Positions 48,382 to 56,933 of a stretch of DNA of 64,000 nt are shown piece after piece. Positions within the stretch are counted from its first letter, which is position 1. Each line of letters opens with the position of its first letter. The stretch is from the NCBI RefSeq assembly GCF_030317205.1, contig NZ_JASZYB010000001.1, positions 1,736,001-1,800,000 of the forward strand, in the 5' to 3' direction. The position numbers were made by a program, and so were the translations under genes. Below the pieces are notes generated by a model that was given only the letters and a program-made list of their open reading frames with translations, searched no databases and had not been told where the DNA came from. The DNA comes from Variovorax sp. J2L1-78. Its GTDB lineage: Bacteria; Pseudomonadota; Gammaproteobacteria; Burkholderiales; Burkholderiaceae_C.

Positions 48382-48494
48382 GGAGAAGTTGCTTCCTGAG
48401 CAGTTGATGTCGAAATGAGGTCCGCCGCGGCGCCGCCAGCGCAGCCCGCGACCTTGACAAAGCCTCTGATTTTAACCGGCGCGCCGCGAGCGCC

Positions 48495-48522
48495 CGGCCG
48501 AAAGGCCGCGAAAACCGCGGCC
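48495..48522 (-). terminator. Stem-loop region after rluB
   Basis: Two overlapping stems are possible: CGGCC-GAAA-GGCCG (48495-48508) and GGCCGCG-AAAAC-CGCGGCC (48504-48522). They share GGCCG, so only one can form. On the minus strand the larger stem is followed by TTTC, a weak U-tract. It probably ends the scpB-rluB transcript. Confidence 0.5.
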
Positions 48523-48532
48523 CACGAAAGTT

Positions 48533-50182
48533 TTAGCGACCGCGACGACGGCCGCCACCGGAACCACCCGGCCCGCCGCCGCCGAAGCCGCCACCGCCCG
48601 GCCCGCCCCGGCGCGGCCCCTGGCGCTGCTCCTTGCGCTGGCGCGAGAAGCTGTCGGCGCCGATGTAGCCCAGCGAGGTCTTCATCGGATCGGGCTGCGC
48701 GCCACCCGGCAGCCGGTCTTCACCGCCCGCCCGGCCCGGCCCTGGTTGGCCCTGGCCCTTGTTGTTGCGACGCCCCTGCGGCGGCCCGCCCGCGTTGCCG
48801 CCGCGGCCCCGGTCGCCCCGCGCCGCCTGCCCACCGCCCGGATTGGGCATCGGCGGGCCGCCGGCATTGCCGCCGTTGCGGCCACCGCGGCGCTTGTTGT
48901 TGCCGCGCCCGTTGCGGCCGCCGCCGTCGGCGCCCTGCTCGCGCGGACCCGGGGCCGGCCGCGGCGCACCGCCGCCCGCCGCCTGGAACAGGGAGCGGAT
49001 GTCGCGTTCGTCCAGCTCCATCCAGGCGCCGCGCTTGAGGCCGCGTGGCAGCACCATGGCGCCGTAGCGGATGCGAATGAGTCGGCTGACCGCATGGCCG
49101 ACCGACTCGAACAGCCGGCGCACCTCGCGGTTGCGGCCTTCGGAGATCGTGACGCGGTACCAATGGTTGGAGCCCTCGCCGCCGCCCTCCTCGATCGTGC
49201 CGAACTGGGCCATGCCGTCGTCCAGACGCACGCCTTCGAGCAGCTTCTTCTTCTCTTCGGCGTTGAGCGCGCCCAGCACGCGCACCGCGTACTCGCGCTC
49301 CAGGCCGAAGCGCGGGTGCATCAACTGGTTGGCGAGTTCGCCCGAGCTCGTGAAGAGCAGCAGGCCTTCGGTGTTCAGGTCGAGGCGACCGACGGATTGC
49401 CACTTGCCCTGCACCAGGCGCGGCAGCTTGCGGAACACGGTCGGCCGGTTCTGCGGGTCGTCGTGCGTGACGACCTCGCCGACGGGCTTGTGGTACGCGA
49501 TGACGCGGGCCGGCGGCGGCGCGATCCGGTAGCGGATCGGCTTGCCGTTGATCTTGACCTGGTCGCCGTACTGGATGCGCTGGCCGATGTGGGCCGGCTC
49601 GCTGTTGACCGAGATGCGGCCTTGCAGGATGAGCGCCTCCATCTCGAGGCGCGAGCCCAGGCCGGCCTGGGCCAGCACCTTGTGCAGCTTGGGCGAGTCG
49701 GCCTCGGGCAGCAGCACGCGCTTGAGCGGTGGCACTTCCGGACTTTCCTCGTCGGCATCGAACTGGCCGGAGATGACGTCGGCGAAGCGGATCGGCTCCG
49801 GCTCCGGCGCGTTGCGGCGCTCGCGGTCGGCGGCACGGCGGGCTCGGTCGAGTTCGTCCTCGTCGTCGTCCTCGTCTTCTTCCTCCTCGTCGCCGGCATC
49901 GTCTTCGTCTTCATCCTCGGCACGCGGCCGCGCTTGGGCGACCGCAGGTGCAGGCTGCGGCGCGGCCGCTTCGACGACGGGCGCCGCCACCGCGGGCGCG
50001 GCGGGGGGTTCGACGGCGGCTTCGGCAGCCTCGGCGGGCTCGCCGGAACCTTCGACTTGCAACGGCAGTTCCACCACGGCCTTGGGCTTGCGGGGCCGGC
50101 GCTTGGCAGGCGCCGGCGCAGCCTCGGCGGCGGGGCTGTCGGCAGGCGGGATCACCGCGTCATCGGGTTCGGAGGAGCTCAT
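48533..50182 (-). CDS. rluB: 23S rRNA pseudouridine-2605 synthase RluB with long disordered tails
   Basis: This 549-residue protein has a normal RluB core in the middle: an S4 RNA-binding domain ([20 protein letters not shown]) and a synthase domain with catalytic Asp near residue 267 in [15 protein letters not shown]. The N-terminal 150 residues are Ala/Pro-rich and then strongly acidic (long runs of Asp and Glu). The last 170 residues are Gly/Arg/Asn/Pro-rich with RGG-like repeats. Both tails are probably unstructured and may bind RNA or the ribosome. It overlaps the scpB stop by 4 bases. Confidence 0.93.
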   Translation of the reverse strand: MSSSEPDDAVIPPADSPAAEAAPAPAKRRPRKPKAVVELPLQVEGSGEPAEAAEAAVEPPAAPAVAAPVVEAAAPQPAPAVAQARPRAEDEDEDDAGDEEEEDEDDDEDELDRARRAADRERRNAPEPEPIRFADVISGQFDADEESPEVPPLKRVLLPEADSPKLHKVLAQAGLGSRLEMEALILQGRISVNSEPAHIGQRIQYGDQVKINGKPIRYRIAPPPARVIAYHKPVGEVVTHDDPQNRPTVFRKLPRLVQGKWQSVGRLDLNTEGLLLFTSSGELANQLMHPRFGLEREYAVRVLGALNAEEKKKLLEGVRLDDGMAQFGTIEEGGGEGSNHWYRVTISEGRNREVRRLFESVGHAVSRLIRIRYGAMVLPRGLKRGAWMELDERDIRSLFQAAGGGAPRPAPGPREQGADGGGRNGRGNNKRRGGRNGGNAGGPPMPNPGGGQAARGDRGRGGNAGGPPQGRRNNKGQGQPGPGRAGGEDRLPGGAQPDPMKTSLGYIGADSFSRQRKEQRQGPRRGGPGGGGFGGGGPGGSGGGRRRGR

Positions 50183-50916
50183 GGAGGTGTGGTTCCGGAA
50201 GGCACGGCAAGTGCGTCGGGGTCGTCGAGGCCGGTCGGCTCGATCGGGGTATCGGTCGTTGTCGTTGGGTCGGCGGCAGGGACTTCGGCGCCGTCGTCCT
50301 GGGCGCCATCCGGAGCCTCGTCCGGCGGAGGGCCATCCATGGGCAGCGCCGACTGGTCGGGGCTGACGGCCTCGGCCATCGCGTCGAGCAGCGCATTCTG
50401 CTGCGCCGGCGATTCGATCACCGGCAACTGATCGAGCGAGGCGAGCCCCAGGTCGTCGAGGAATTGGCGCGTGGTCGCGTAGAGCGCAGGGCGGCCGACG
50501 GTTTCGCGGTGGCCGATGACCTCGACCCAGTTGCGGTCCTCGAGCTGCTTCAGGATCTGCGAGTTGATCGTGACGCCGCGGATGTCTTCCATGTCGCCAC
50601 GCGTCACCGGCTGGCGGTACGCGATGATGGCCAGCGTCTCGAGCGCGGCGCGCGTGTAGCGCGGCGGCTTCTCGGGGTGCAGGCGATCGAGGTGGTCGCG
50701 CATCTCCGGGCGGCTCTGAAAGCGCCAGCCGCTGCCCACGCTCACCAGTTCGAGGCCGCGCTGGGTCCAGTCTTCCTGCAATTCGATCAGCAGCGACTTG
50801 ATCGTGTCGGCGCCCAGTTCGTCGTCGAACAGCACGCGCAGTTCGCGCACCGGCAGGGGCTGCGTCGAACAGATCAAGGCGGTTTCAAGAATGCGCTTGG
50901 CATCCGCCGTATTCAT
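50179..50916 (-). CDS. scpB: SMC-Scp complex subunit ScpB
   Basis: This 245-residue protein has tandem winged-helix domains that join ScpA and SMC in chromosome condensation. Core motifs are [60 protein letters not shown] and [18 protein letters not shown]. The last 60 residues form an acidic Pro/Thr tail. scpA is not next to it. Its overlap with rluB (4 bases) repeats the scpB-rluB pairing common in bacteria. Confidence 0.94.
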   Translation of the reverse strand: MNTADAKRILETALICSTQPLPVRELRVLFDDELGADTIKSLLIELQEDWTQRGLELVSVGSGWRFQSRPEMRDHLDRLHPEKPPRYTRAALETLAIIAYRQPVTRGDMEDIRGVTINSQILKQLEDRNWVEVIGHRETVGRPALYATTRQFLDDLGLASLDQLPVIESPAQQNALLDAMAEAVSPDQSALPMDGPPPDEAPDGAQDDGAEVPAADPTTTTDTPIEPTGLDDPDALAVPSGTTPP

Positions 50917-51021
50917 GGTTCGCGTTATCCGGGAAAAGGCGCCAGCGGCGCACGTTCAGGTGGATGGAGAGTCTCGTGATGGAGAAGCGGCGTCGCCGGC
51001 ACGGGGCGGGCAGAACGCGAG

Positions 51022-51055
51022 GCCGGCTCGACAGGCCGGCGCGGCCCTCGGGCCG
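51022..51055 (-). terminator. Tandem stem-loops directly after rluD
   Basis: CGGCC-CTCG-GGCCG (51042-51055) and GCCGGC/GCCGGC around a 7-base loop (51022-51040) follow the rluD stop on the minus strand. There is no T-run. They may stall or protect the transcript end. Evidence for termination is weak. Confidence 0.35.
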
Positions 51056-52090
51056 TCAGGCGCGATTGTAGTCCAGGCCCCAGGCCGCGAAGCCCTGGGC
51101 CAGATCGTCGGGCGGCGGCGCCAGGAAAACCAGCGGGGCCTGTGTCTGCGGATGCACGAAGGCCAGGCGAAAAGCGTGCAGCGCCTGGCGCGCCATGCCG
51201 GCCGCCGGCGCCCCGCCGTACAGCGCGTCACCCACCAGCGGATGGCCGATGGACGCCATGTGCACGCGGATCTGGTGGGTCCGGCCGGTCTCCAGCGTGC
51301 AGCGCACCGCGCAGCCCTCGGCCGTGCCGTCGAGCCGCTCGATCAGCGTGCGCGCCGTCTTGCCCGGATGCCGCTGCAGATCGACGACCGCCATGCGCAG
51401 CCGATTGCGCGGGTCGCGGCCGATCGGCGCATCGACCTGCCGGGCCGCCGCGCCCTGCCACGGCCGGTGCGCCATGGCGAGGTACTGGCGCGACACCTCG
51501 CGCGCAGCGATGAGCTGCACCAGCGCATCCATCGTGGCCCGCGTGCGCGCCACGACCATCAGCCCGCTGGTGTCGCGGTCCAGCCGGTGGACGATGCCGG
51601 CGCGCGGCAGCAGCGCCGCCTGCGGGTCGAGCGCCAGCAGGCCGTTGAGCAGCGTGCCGCTCCAGTGGCCGGGCGCCGGGTGCACCACCAGCCCGGCCGG
51701 CTTGTCGATGATCCGCAGGTGCGCGTCCTCGTACACCACCCGCAGCGCCATCGGCTCGGCCTTGAAGGCTTGGCTCTGCGGCGTGGGGCGCAGTTCGATC
51801 TGCCCGGCCTCCCCCACGCGCACCGTGAGCGAGGGCTTGGTCACCACCCGTCCCTGGAGCCCGACCGCCCCCGCATCGATCAATTGCTGCAGGTAGCTGC
51901 GCGAGAACTCGGGAACCAGAACGGCCAGCGCGCGGTCCAGCCGTTGCCCGTGCTGCGCCGTGCCGATGGCAAAGGCCCGCACCTCGCTGGTCTCGCCGAG
52001 ATCGGCACTTTCATCGGCCTCGTTCGCGTCAGGGCCGCCCAGGGCTTCGTCCAAAGGGTCGGTCGATATAATCGAAGGTACTTGTTTCAA
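51056..52090 (-). CDS. rluD: 23S rRNA pseudouridine-1911/1915/1917 synthase RluD
   Basis: This 344-residue enzyme modifies helix 69 of 23S rRNA. An S4-like domain (about 45-110, GQRLDRALAVLVPEFSRSYL) is followed by the RluA-family active site GIVHRLDRDTSGLMVVART with the catalytic Asp. RTHQIRVHMASIGHPLVGDA lies near the C-terminus. The start is 14 bases from the divergent bamD start, an arrangement seen across Proteobacteria. The N-terminal 40 residues are acidic and probably flexible. Confidence 0.95.
   Translation of the reverse strand: MKQVPSIISTDPLDEALGGPDANEADESADLGETSEVRAFAIGTAQHGQRLDRALAVLVPEFSRSYLQQLIDAGAVGLQGRVVTKPSLTVRVGEAGQIELRPTPQSQAFKAEPMALRVVYEDAHLRIIDKPAGLVVHPAPGHWSGTLLNGLLALDPQAALLPRAGIVHRLDRDTSGLMVVARTRATMDALVQLIAAREVSRQYLAMAHRPWQGAAARQVDAPIGRDPRNRLRMAVVDLQRHPGKTARTLIERLDGTAEGCAVRCTLETGRTHQIRVHMASIGHPLVGDALYGGAPAAGMARQALHAFRLAFVHPQTQAPLVFLAPPPDDLAQGFAAWGLDYNRA
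52067..52072 (+). promoter_or_regulatory. Candidate -10 element for bamD
   Basis: TATAAT, identical to the sigma-70 consensus, lies 33 bases before the bamD start inside the first codons of divergent rluD. No good -35 hexamer is found at 16-18 bases. It is the only AT-rich promoter-like sequence here. Confidence 0.4.
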
Positions 52091-52104
52091 GAAAGCTTCA
52101 TGTG

Positions 52105-52914
52105 ATGTTTCGCGCCAAATTATCGGTTGTCCCTGCGTGGATGGCGCTCGCTGCAGCCGCGTGGCTGGTTGCCGGCTGCTCGACCACCAAGGTCGACGAG
52201 ACGGCCAACTGGAGCCCCAACAAGATCTACAGCGAAGCCAAGGACGAGGCCGGCTCCGGCGCCTACGACAAGGCCATCCCGCTGTACGAGAAGCTCGAAG
52301 GCCGCGCCGCCGGCACCCCGCTGGCCCAGCAGGCCCAGCTGGAGAAGGCCTACGCGCAGTACAAGGCCGGCGAGAAGCCCGCCGCCATCGCCACCATCGA
52401 CCGCTTCATGAAGCTGCACCCGGCCAGCCCCGCGCTGGACTACGCGCTGTACCTCAAGGGCATCGTCAACTTCAACGACGATCTGGGCATGTTCGCGTTC
52501 CTCACGCGCCAGGACCTGTCCGAGCGCGACCAGAAGGCGGCCAAGGAATCGTTCCAGGCCTTCAAGGAGCTGGTCACGCGCTTTCCCGATTCGCGCTACA
52601 CGCCCGATGCGCGCCAGCGCATGAACTACGTGGTCAATTCGCTGGCCCAGTACGAGGTGCACGTGGCGCGCTACTACTACCAGCGCGGCGCCTACCTAGC
52701 GGCCATCAACCGCGCCCAGCTGGCCCTGGCCGACTACCGCGAAGTGCCGGCCCTCGAAGAGGCGCTGTACATCATGGTCCAGTCCTACGACAAGCTGGGC
52801 CTGAACGACCTGCGCGACGACGCCAAACGCGTGCTGACCACCAACTACCCCCAGAGCGAGTACCTCACCCGCGGCTTCCGCGGCAAGGACGACCCGTGGT
52901 GGAAGGTCTGGTAA
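52105..52914 (+). CDS. bamD: Outer membrane assembly lipoprotein BamD
   Basis: This 269-residue essential Bam lipoprotein has signal peptide WMALAAAAWLVAGCS with lipidated Cys25. TPR repeats follow: NKIYSEAKDEAGSGAYDKAI, ALDYALYLKGIVNFNDDLG and YVVNSLAQYEVHVARYYYQR. The start is ATG at 52105; the GTG just before it is in frame but has no better ribosome site. It converges with the DinG-like gene with only 4 bases between stops. Confidence 0.96.
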   Translation: MFRAKLSVVPAWMALAAAAWLVAGCSTTKVDETANWSPNKIYSEAKDEAGSGAYDKAIPLYEKLEGRAAGTPLAQQAQLEKAYAQYKAGEKPAAIATIDRFMKLHPASPALDYALYLKGIVNFNDDLGMFAFLTRQDLSERDQKAAKESFQAFKELVTRFPDSRYTPDARQRMNYVVNSLAQYEVHVARYYYQRGAYLAAINRAQLALADYREVPALEEALYIMVQSYDKLGLNDLRDDAKRVLTTNYPQSEYLTRGFRGKDDPWWKVW

Positions 52915-52918
52915 CGCG

Positions 52919-55018
52919 CTAGGGCATCAGCGCTTCGAGCGCGGCGTCGAAGTCGGCCTCGCTCTCCAGTCGCCGCATCGGCGGCAAGGCCGAGATCAGC
53001 CGGCGGCCGTAGCCCATGGTCACCAGCCGCGTGTCGCAGATCGCGAGCACGCCCACATCGGTTTCACGCCGGATCAGCCGGCCCGCGCCCTGCTTCAGCG
53101 CGACGGCGGCCTCGGGCAGCGAGTAATCGCCGAAGGCGTTCCGACCTTCGGCTTCCAGCCGCTGCGAACGCGCCTCGACCAGCGGATCGTTCGGCGGCGG
53201 AAAGGGCAGCTTGTCGATCACGACGAACTGCAGCGCATCGCCGGGCGCATCGAAACCTTCCCAGAACGACGCCGAGGCCACGAGCACGCACCCGGCCTCG
53301 CCCTGCCCGTCGCCGGCACGGAAGCGGTCCATCAGCACGCGCTTGGGCAGCTCGCCCTGCACCAGCACCTCGGGCCGCCGTGCGCCGTCGAGGTGGTCCA
53401 GCTGCTGCCGGAGCGCATCGCCGATGGTCCGCAAGGCGCGCAGCGTGGTGGTCAGCACCAGCGTCTTCCCTCCGAGCAGCGCTGCCCCGCGCGCGGCCAG
53501 GCGTGCGACCTGCGCGCCGTGCGACGGATCGTTCGGCCTGGGAAACGCGCGCGGCACGTAGAGCGACGCCTGCTGGGCGTAGTCGAAGGGGCTCTGCACC
53601 CGCAGCACCTCGGCATCGGTGAGGCCGCAGGGCTCGGTGAACCAGCGCAACTGCGGGTCGTCGCCCAGCGTGGCCGAGGTGAAGATCCAGGCGCGGCCGC
53701 TGCTGTCCACGTCGCTCGCGCCTTTCTTGAGCACCCGCGTGCGCACCGCCTCCGCGATGTCCAGCGGCGACTCGATCAGCCGCAACTGCGTGCCCACGTC
53801 GACCCAGCGCACGGACCCCAGCGCGCAGGGCTGCGCGAAGCGCCCGGCCCGCTCGGCCAGCTGCTCGGCCCGCTCGTGCAGGCGGATGAAATCGGGCGAG
53901 ATTTCACTGACGGTGGCCAGCGCCTCGCCCGCGTCCTCGAAGGCCTGCTGCAGCTCGTTCAGCGCACCCTGCCACGGCGCGGCGGCCAGGCCTTCCGGCG
54001 CCTCGCCGGCCCAGCGCAGCTTGGCGCCCGGCCATTGCTGGCCGGCCGCAAGGCGCAGCTCGCGTGCGGCGCGCTCGACCGCCGCCACGCGCTGCGTCCA
54101 GTCGGCCAGGCCGCGTGCATGCTGCAGGCCGGCGGCCAGCACATCGCGCGCGAAGTCGAGCGCCTGCCCGGTGCCGAACTGCACGCCGAGGAACTGCACG
54201 CCGGTCTCGTTGAGCTGGTGCGCTTCGTCGAAGACCACGACACGCACCGACGGCAACAGTTCGGCCATGCCGGATTCGCGCACCGCCAGGTCGGCGAAGA
54301 ACAGGTGGTGGTTGATGACCACCACGTCAGCCGCCAAGGCTTCGCGCCGCGCGAGGTTGACGTGGCAGGGCTTGAACTGCGGGCATTGCGCGCCCAGGCA
54401 ATTGTCGCGGGTGGAGGTGATGAGCGGGATCAACGGCGAGCGCTCGTCCAGCCCGGGCAACTCGGCCAGGTCACCGGTGCGGGTGGCCTTGGACCACTGC
54501 TCGATCTTGGCCAGCGTGCGCAGGCTGCCGCGCTCGGGCGAGGTGTCGTGCCGCGCGAGGTCCAGCCGGTGCAGGCACAGGTAGCTGGCCCGGCCCTTGA
54601 GCAGCGCGGTGCGCACGGGCAGCTTCAAGGCATCGACCAGGCGCGGCAGGTCGCGGCCGAAGAGCTGGTCCTGCAGGGTCTTGGTGGCGGTCGACAGCAG
54701 CACGCGCTCGCCGCTCAGCAGCGCCGGCACCAGGTACGAGAAGGTCTTGCCGACACCGGTGCCGGCTTCGACCACCAGCTCGCCGCCGGATTCGATCGTG
54801 CGGGCCACGGCCAGTGCCATCTCCGTTTGCCCGCCGCGTTCGCGAAACTGGTCGGCCGCGTGCGACAGCACGCCATGGGGCGCGAAGGCCTCGCGCACGT
54901 CCTGCGTGAGCGAGGAAGGCTTGCGGGTGGCCGTTCGAAGCGGTGGTGCGGCGCCCAGCAGCGCGTCCAGATCGTCCTCGTCGTCATCGCCGTCGAAGGC
55001 GCCGGAGTCCACGACCAT
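52919..55018 (-). CDS. DinG-family ATP-dependent DNA helicase
   Basis: This 699-residue XPD-like superfamily 2 helicase unwinds DNA 5' to 3'. Walker A is EAGTGVGKTFSYLVP (84-98). The DEAH box is in VVVFDEAHQLNETG. Four cysteines expected to bind an iron-sulfur cluster lie in YLCLHRL and CLGAQCPQFKPCHVN. Helicase C motifs are SFWEGFDAPGDALQFVVIDK and QGAGRLIRRETDVGVLAICD. The start ATG overlaps the upstream stop by one base (TGATG). E. coli dinG is an SOS gene; I see no LexA box here. Confidence 0.9.
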   Translation of the reverse strand: MVVDSGAFDGDDDEDDLDALLGAAPPLRTATRKPSSLTQDVREAFAPHGVLSHAADQFRERGGQTEMALAVARTIESGGELVVEAGTGVGKTFSYLVPALLSGERVLLSTATKTLQDQLFGRDLPRLVDALKLPVRTALLKGRASYLCLHRLDLARHDTSPERGSLRTLAKIEQWSKATRTGDLAELPGLDERSPLIPLITSTRDNCLGAQCPQFKPCHVNLARREALAADVVVINHHLFFADLAVRESGMAELLPSVRVVVFDEAHQLNETGVQFLGVQFGTGQALDFARDVLAAGLQHARGLADWTQRVAAVERAARELRLAAGQQWPGAKLRWAGEAPEGLAAAPWQGALNELQQAFEDAGEALATVSEISPDFIRLHERAEQLAERAGRFAQPCALGSVRWVDVGTQLRLIESPLDIAEAVRTRVLKKGASDVDSSGRAWIFTSATLGDDPQLRWFTEPCGLTDAEVLRVQSPFDYAQQASLYVPRAFPRPNDPSHGAQVARLAARGAALLGGKTLVLTTTLRALRTIGDALRQQLDHLDGARRPEVLVQGELPKRVLMDRFRAGDGQGEAGCVLVASASFWEGFDAPGDALQFVVIDKLPFPPPNDPLVEARSQRLEAEGRNAFGDYSLPEAAVALKQGAGRLIRRETDVGVLAICDTRLVTMGYGRRLISALPPMRRLESEADFDAALEALMP

Positions 55019-55221
55019 CAAGCGGGCTCTTGCGGCTCGACGGAGCGCTCGACGCGCGCGATCTGGTCGCGCAACGCCAGGCGCCGCTTCTTGAGGCGGC
55101 GCATCAGAAGCTCGTCCTGCGGGACGACCTCGCCGAGCCGATCGATGGTCGCGTCCAGATCGGCGTGTGCCATGCGCAGCTCGATCAATTGACGCGACGG
55201 GGAGTGAAGATTGAAGTCCAA
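55018..55221 (-). CDS. YdcH-like (DUF465) small coiled-coil protein
   Basis: This is a predicted helical protein of about 67 residues. RQLIELRMAHADLDATIDRL and LLMRRLKKRRLALRDQIARV match the YdcH/DUF465 pattern of two short helices. There is no ATG at a sensible place, so translation probably begins at TTG (55221), although no strong ribosome site is visible. It overlaps the DinG-like gene by one base and is likely cotranscribed. Its function is unknown. Confidence 0.65.
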   Translation of the reverse strand: MDFNLHSPSRQLIELRMAHADLDATIDRLGEVVPQDELLMRRLKKRRLALRDQIARVERSVEPQEPA

Positions 55222-55350
55222 GGCGGTGGTGGGTTCGACGGCGGCACCGGCGCCCGGTGCAGCCGATGCCGGGACGGCTTCGTTCGATAATACGTCGCGA
55301 CACGATTGTTCTGCGATGCATCTCAACCGCGCCCCTGGCGCATCCGCGCC

Positions 55351-56130
55351 ATGACACGAGGTTTCCGACTTTCCGCCGCCACCGGCCTGCACAAGGGCGA
55401 CCGCGCCTACCAGCAGGACCAGGTCGCGGTGATCAGCCATCCCCGCACGGTGGGCTGCGTGCTCGGCATCGTCGCCGACGGGATGGGGGGCCGCAGCGGC
55501 GGCCGCAAGGCGTCCGACCAGGTGCTGATGACCGCCAACCAGCTCTTTGCCCGCTACCGCCCGGACCGCGATGACGCCGGCGCGTTGCTGCGGCAGGTGC
55601 TCGAGGATGCCCATACGGTGATCAAGCTGACTGCCGTGTCGAGCGAACAGGAGCCGCACAGCACCATCGCCGCCTTCCTGGTGAATCCGAATGGCGCCTG
55701 CGCCTGGATCCACGCCGGAGATTCTCGCATCTATCTTTTCCGCAAGGACCAGATGCTCGAACGCACCCGCGACCACTCGTACGTGCAGGTGCTGATCGAC
55801 CGCGGCGAGATCACCGAGCACGAGGCGAACATCCATCCGCAGGGCAACATCCTGCTCGGCTGCCTGGGCATGACGAGCACACCGCCACCGGTTGACCTGC
55901 ATTTCATCCCGCAGCTCGAGCCGGGCGACGTGCTGATGGCCTGCAGCGATGGCCTGTGGCACTACTTCAGCCCGCAGGAAATGGGGGGCGTCCTGGCCAC
56001 GCAGCCGCCGCGGATGGCCGTGCAGATTCTGGTGGACGAAGCACGTCGCCGTGCGCGGGGCACCGGCGACAACCTCTCGCTGGCTGTGCTGAAGGTCGAG
56101 CCGCTACCGAAGGACGAGGACAGAGCCTGA
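55351..56130 (+). CDS. PP2C-type serine/threonine phosphatase
   Basis: This 259-residue metal-dependent phosphatase has the PPM motifs LGIVADGMGGRSGGRKASD (metal Asp43), CAWIHAGDSRIYLFR, DVLMACSDGLWHYFS and RARGTGDNLSLAVLKV. It has no membrane segment. Such stand-alone bacterial phosphatases counteract Ser/Thr kinases or regulate anti-sigma factors. No kinase gene is nearby. The ATG at 55351 is preferred because an earlier in-frame TTG would add an unrelated stretch. Confidence 0.9.
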   Translation: MTRGFRLSAATGLHKGDRAYQQDQVAVISHPRTVGCVLGIVADGMGGRSGGRKASDQVLMTANQLFARYRPDRDDAGALLRQVLEDAHTVIKLTAVSSEQEPHSTIAAFLVNPNGACAWIHAGDSRIYLFRKDQMLERTRDHSYVQVLIDRGEITEHEANIHPQGNILLGCLGMTSTPPPVDLHFIPQLEPGDVLMACSDGLWHYFSPQEMGGVLATQPPRMAVQILVDEARRRARGTGDNLSLAVLKVEPLPKDEDRA

Positions 56131-56145
56131 CGGGACCTCGTCAGG
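56126..56145. terminator. Stem-loop between convergent genes
   Basis: A perfect 7-bp inverted repeat (CCTGACG, GGACCT loop, CGTCAGG) overlaps the phosphatase stop codon, seven bases before the end of the convergent unknown gene. There is no T-run on either strand. Confidence 0.45.
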
Positions 56146-56151
56146 GGTTCC

Positions 56152-56790
56152 TCAAGGGGGAGTGGGCAGCGGTGCCGACCGCGGCTTGGTGCGCTCGGCG
56201 TTTTGCCGCTCGCGATCGGCGCGGTGTTTCGCGGCCTGTTCCTGCTTGCGCTCGAAGCGCGCCCGCTCGGTCGGTGCATCGGCCTGCAGGCGCGCGGCCT
56301 TGGCCTGCTGCTCGGCATGGTTGCGCTGCTTGTCCTCCAGGGCACGACGGTTGCTCTCCGCCTTCGCAGCAGCCTCGGCACGGCTCTCGGCATGGTCGGC
56401 CGCGCGCTGCTCGCGCCCCTGCTGGGACTGGCGCGCTTTCTCTTGCGCGGCCGGATCGTCCTGCGCGCGCGGCGGTGCCTTGTCCAGGCGCTCCAGTTGC
56501 GCGGCGGCCCGGCGCTTGCGTTCGATGTCGTTCAGGTCGGCTTCCTGGCGCTTGATGCTGTCTTCCGCCGTGCGCCGCTTGCGGCGGCTCTCCTGCAGAC
56601 AGTCCTCGACCGCAAAACGCTGGTAACAGGCAGTCTGCTCGGTCTTGGCGCGCGCGTCGATCTCTGCCCGCTCCCTGGTCAGGCGCGCGCGCTCCGCGTC
56701 CGGATCGACGTTGCCAGCCACCGCATTGGTCTGCGCCCACGCCGATGCGCCGCCGGCAAGCAGCGCGAGGCAAAGAAGAAGTTGCTTCAT
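56152..56790 (-). CDS. Hypothetical exported coiled-coil protein
   Basis: This 212-residue protein has a clear signal peptide (QLLLCLALLAGGASAWAQ). The rest is almost entirely charged helical sequence rich in Ala, Arg, Glu and Gln (ADHAESRAEAAAKAESNRRA), predicted to form a long coiled coil in the periplasm. Two cysteines (ACYQRFAVEDC) could form a disulfide. I do not recognise the family. It lies 143 bases after zapE, beyond a palindromic repeat. Confidence 0.72.
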   Translation of the reverse strand: MKQLLLCLALLAGGASAWAQTNAVAGNVDPDAERARLTRERAEIDARAKTEQTACYQRFAVEDCLQESRRKRRTAEDSIKRQEADLNDIERKRRAAAQLERLDKAPPRAQDDPAAQEKARQSQQGREQRAADHAESRAEAAAKAESNRRALEDKQRNHAEQQAKAARLQADAPTERARFERKQEQAAKHRADRERQNAERTKPRSAPLPTPP

Positions 56791-56880
56791 ATCAGTTATC
56801 CGTTGCACAACGCGCCACCCGCACGAAACCGGCACGGCCGAGGCCAGGGCACCCGCGGAACTGGCTTTGCCAGGCCGCCG

Positions 56881-56929
56881 GGTGCGCCCCCTCGAGGGGG
56901 AGGCGCCGCAGGCGCTCCGGGGGTGGGTT
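56881..56929. repeat. REP-like extragenic palindrome
   Basis: The element contains a perfect 14-bp palindrome CCCCCTCGAGGGGG (56887-56900), followed by GCGCC-GCA-GGCGC and a G-rich end. From memory, similar intergenic elements recur in Comamonadaceae genomes. Only one copy is in this window, so multi-copy status is inference. It lies just downstream of the zapE stop. Confidence 0.5.
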
Positions 56930-56933
56930 CATC

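Noticed and set aside
55222..55350. LexA box upstream of the DinG-like helicase, as in E. coli
   Set aside because: No CTG-N10-CAG sequence is present in the gap or the first codons.
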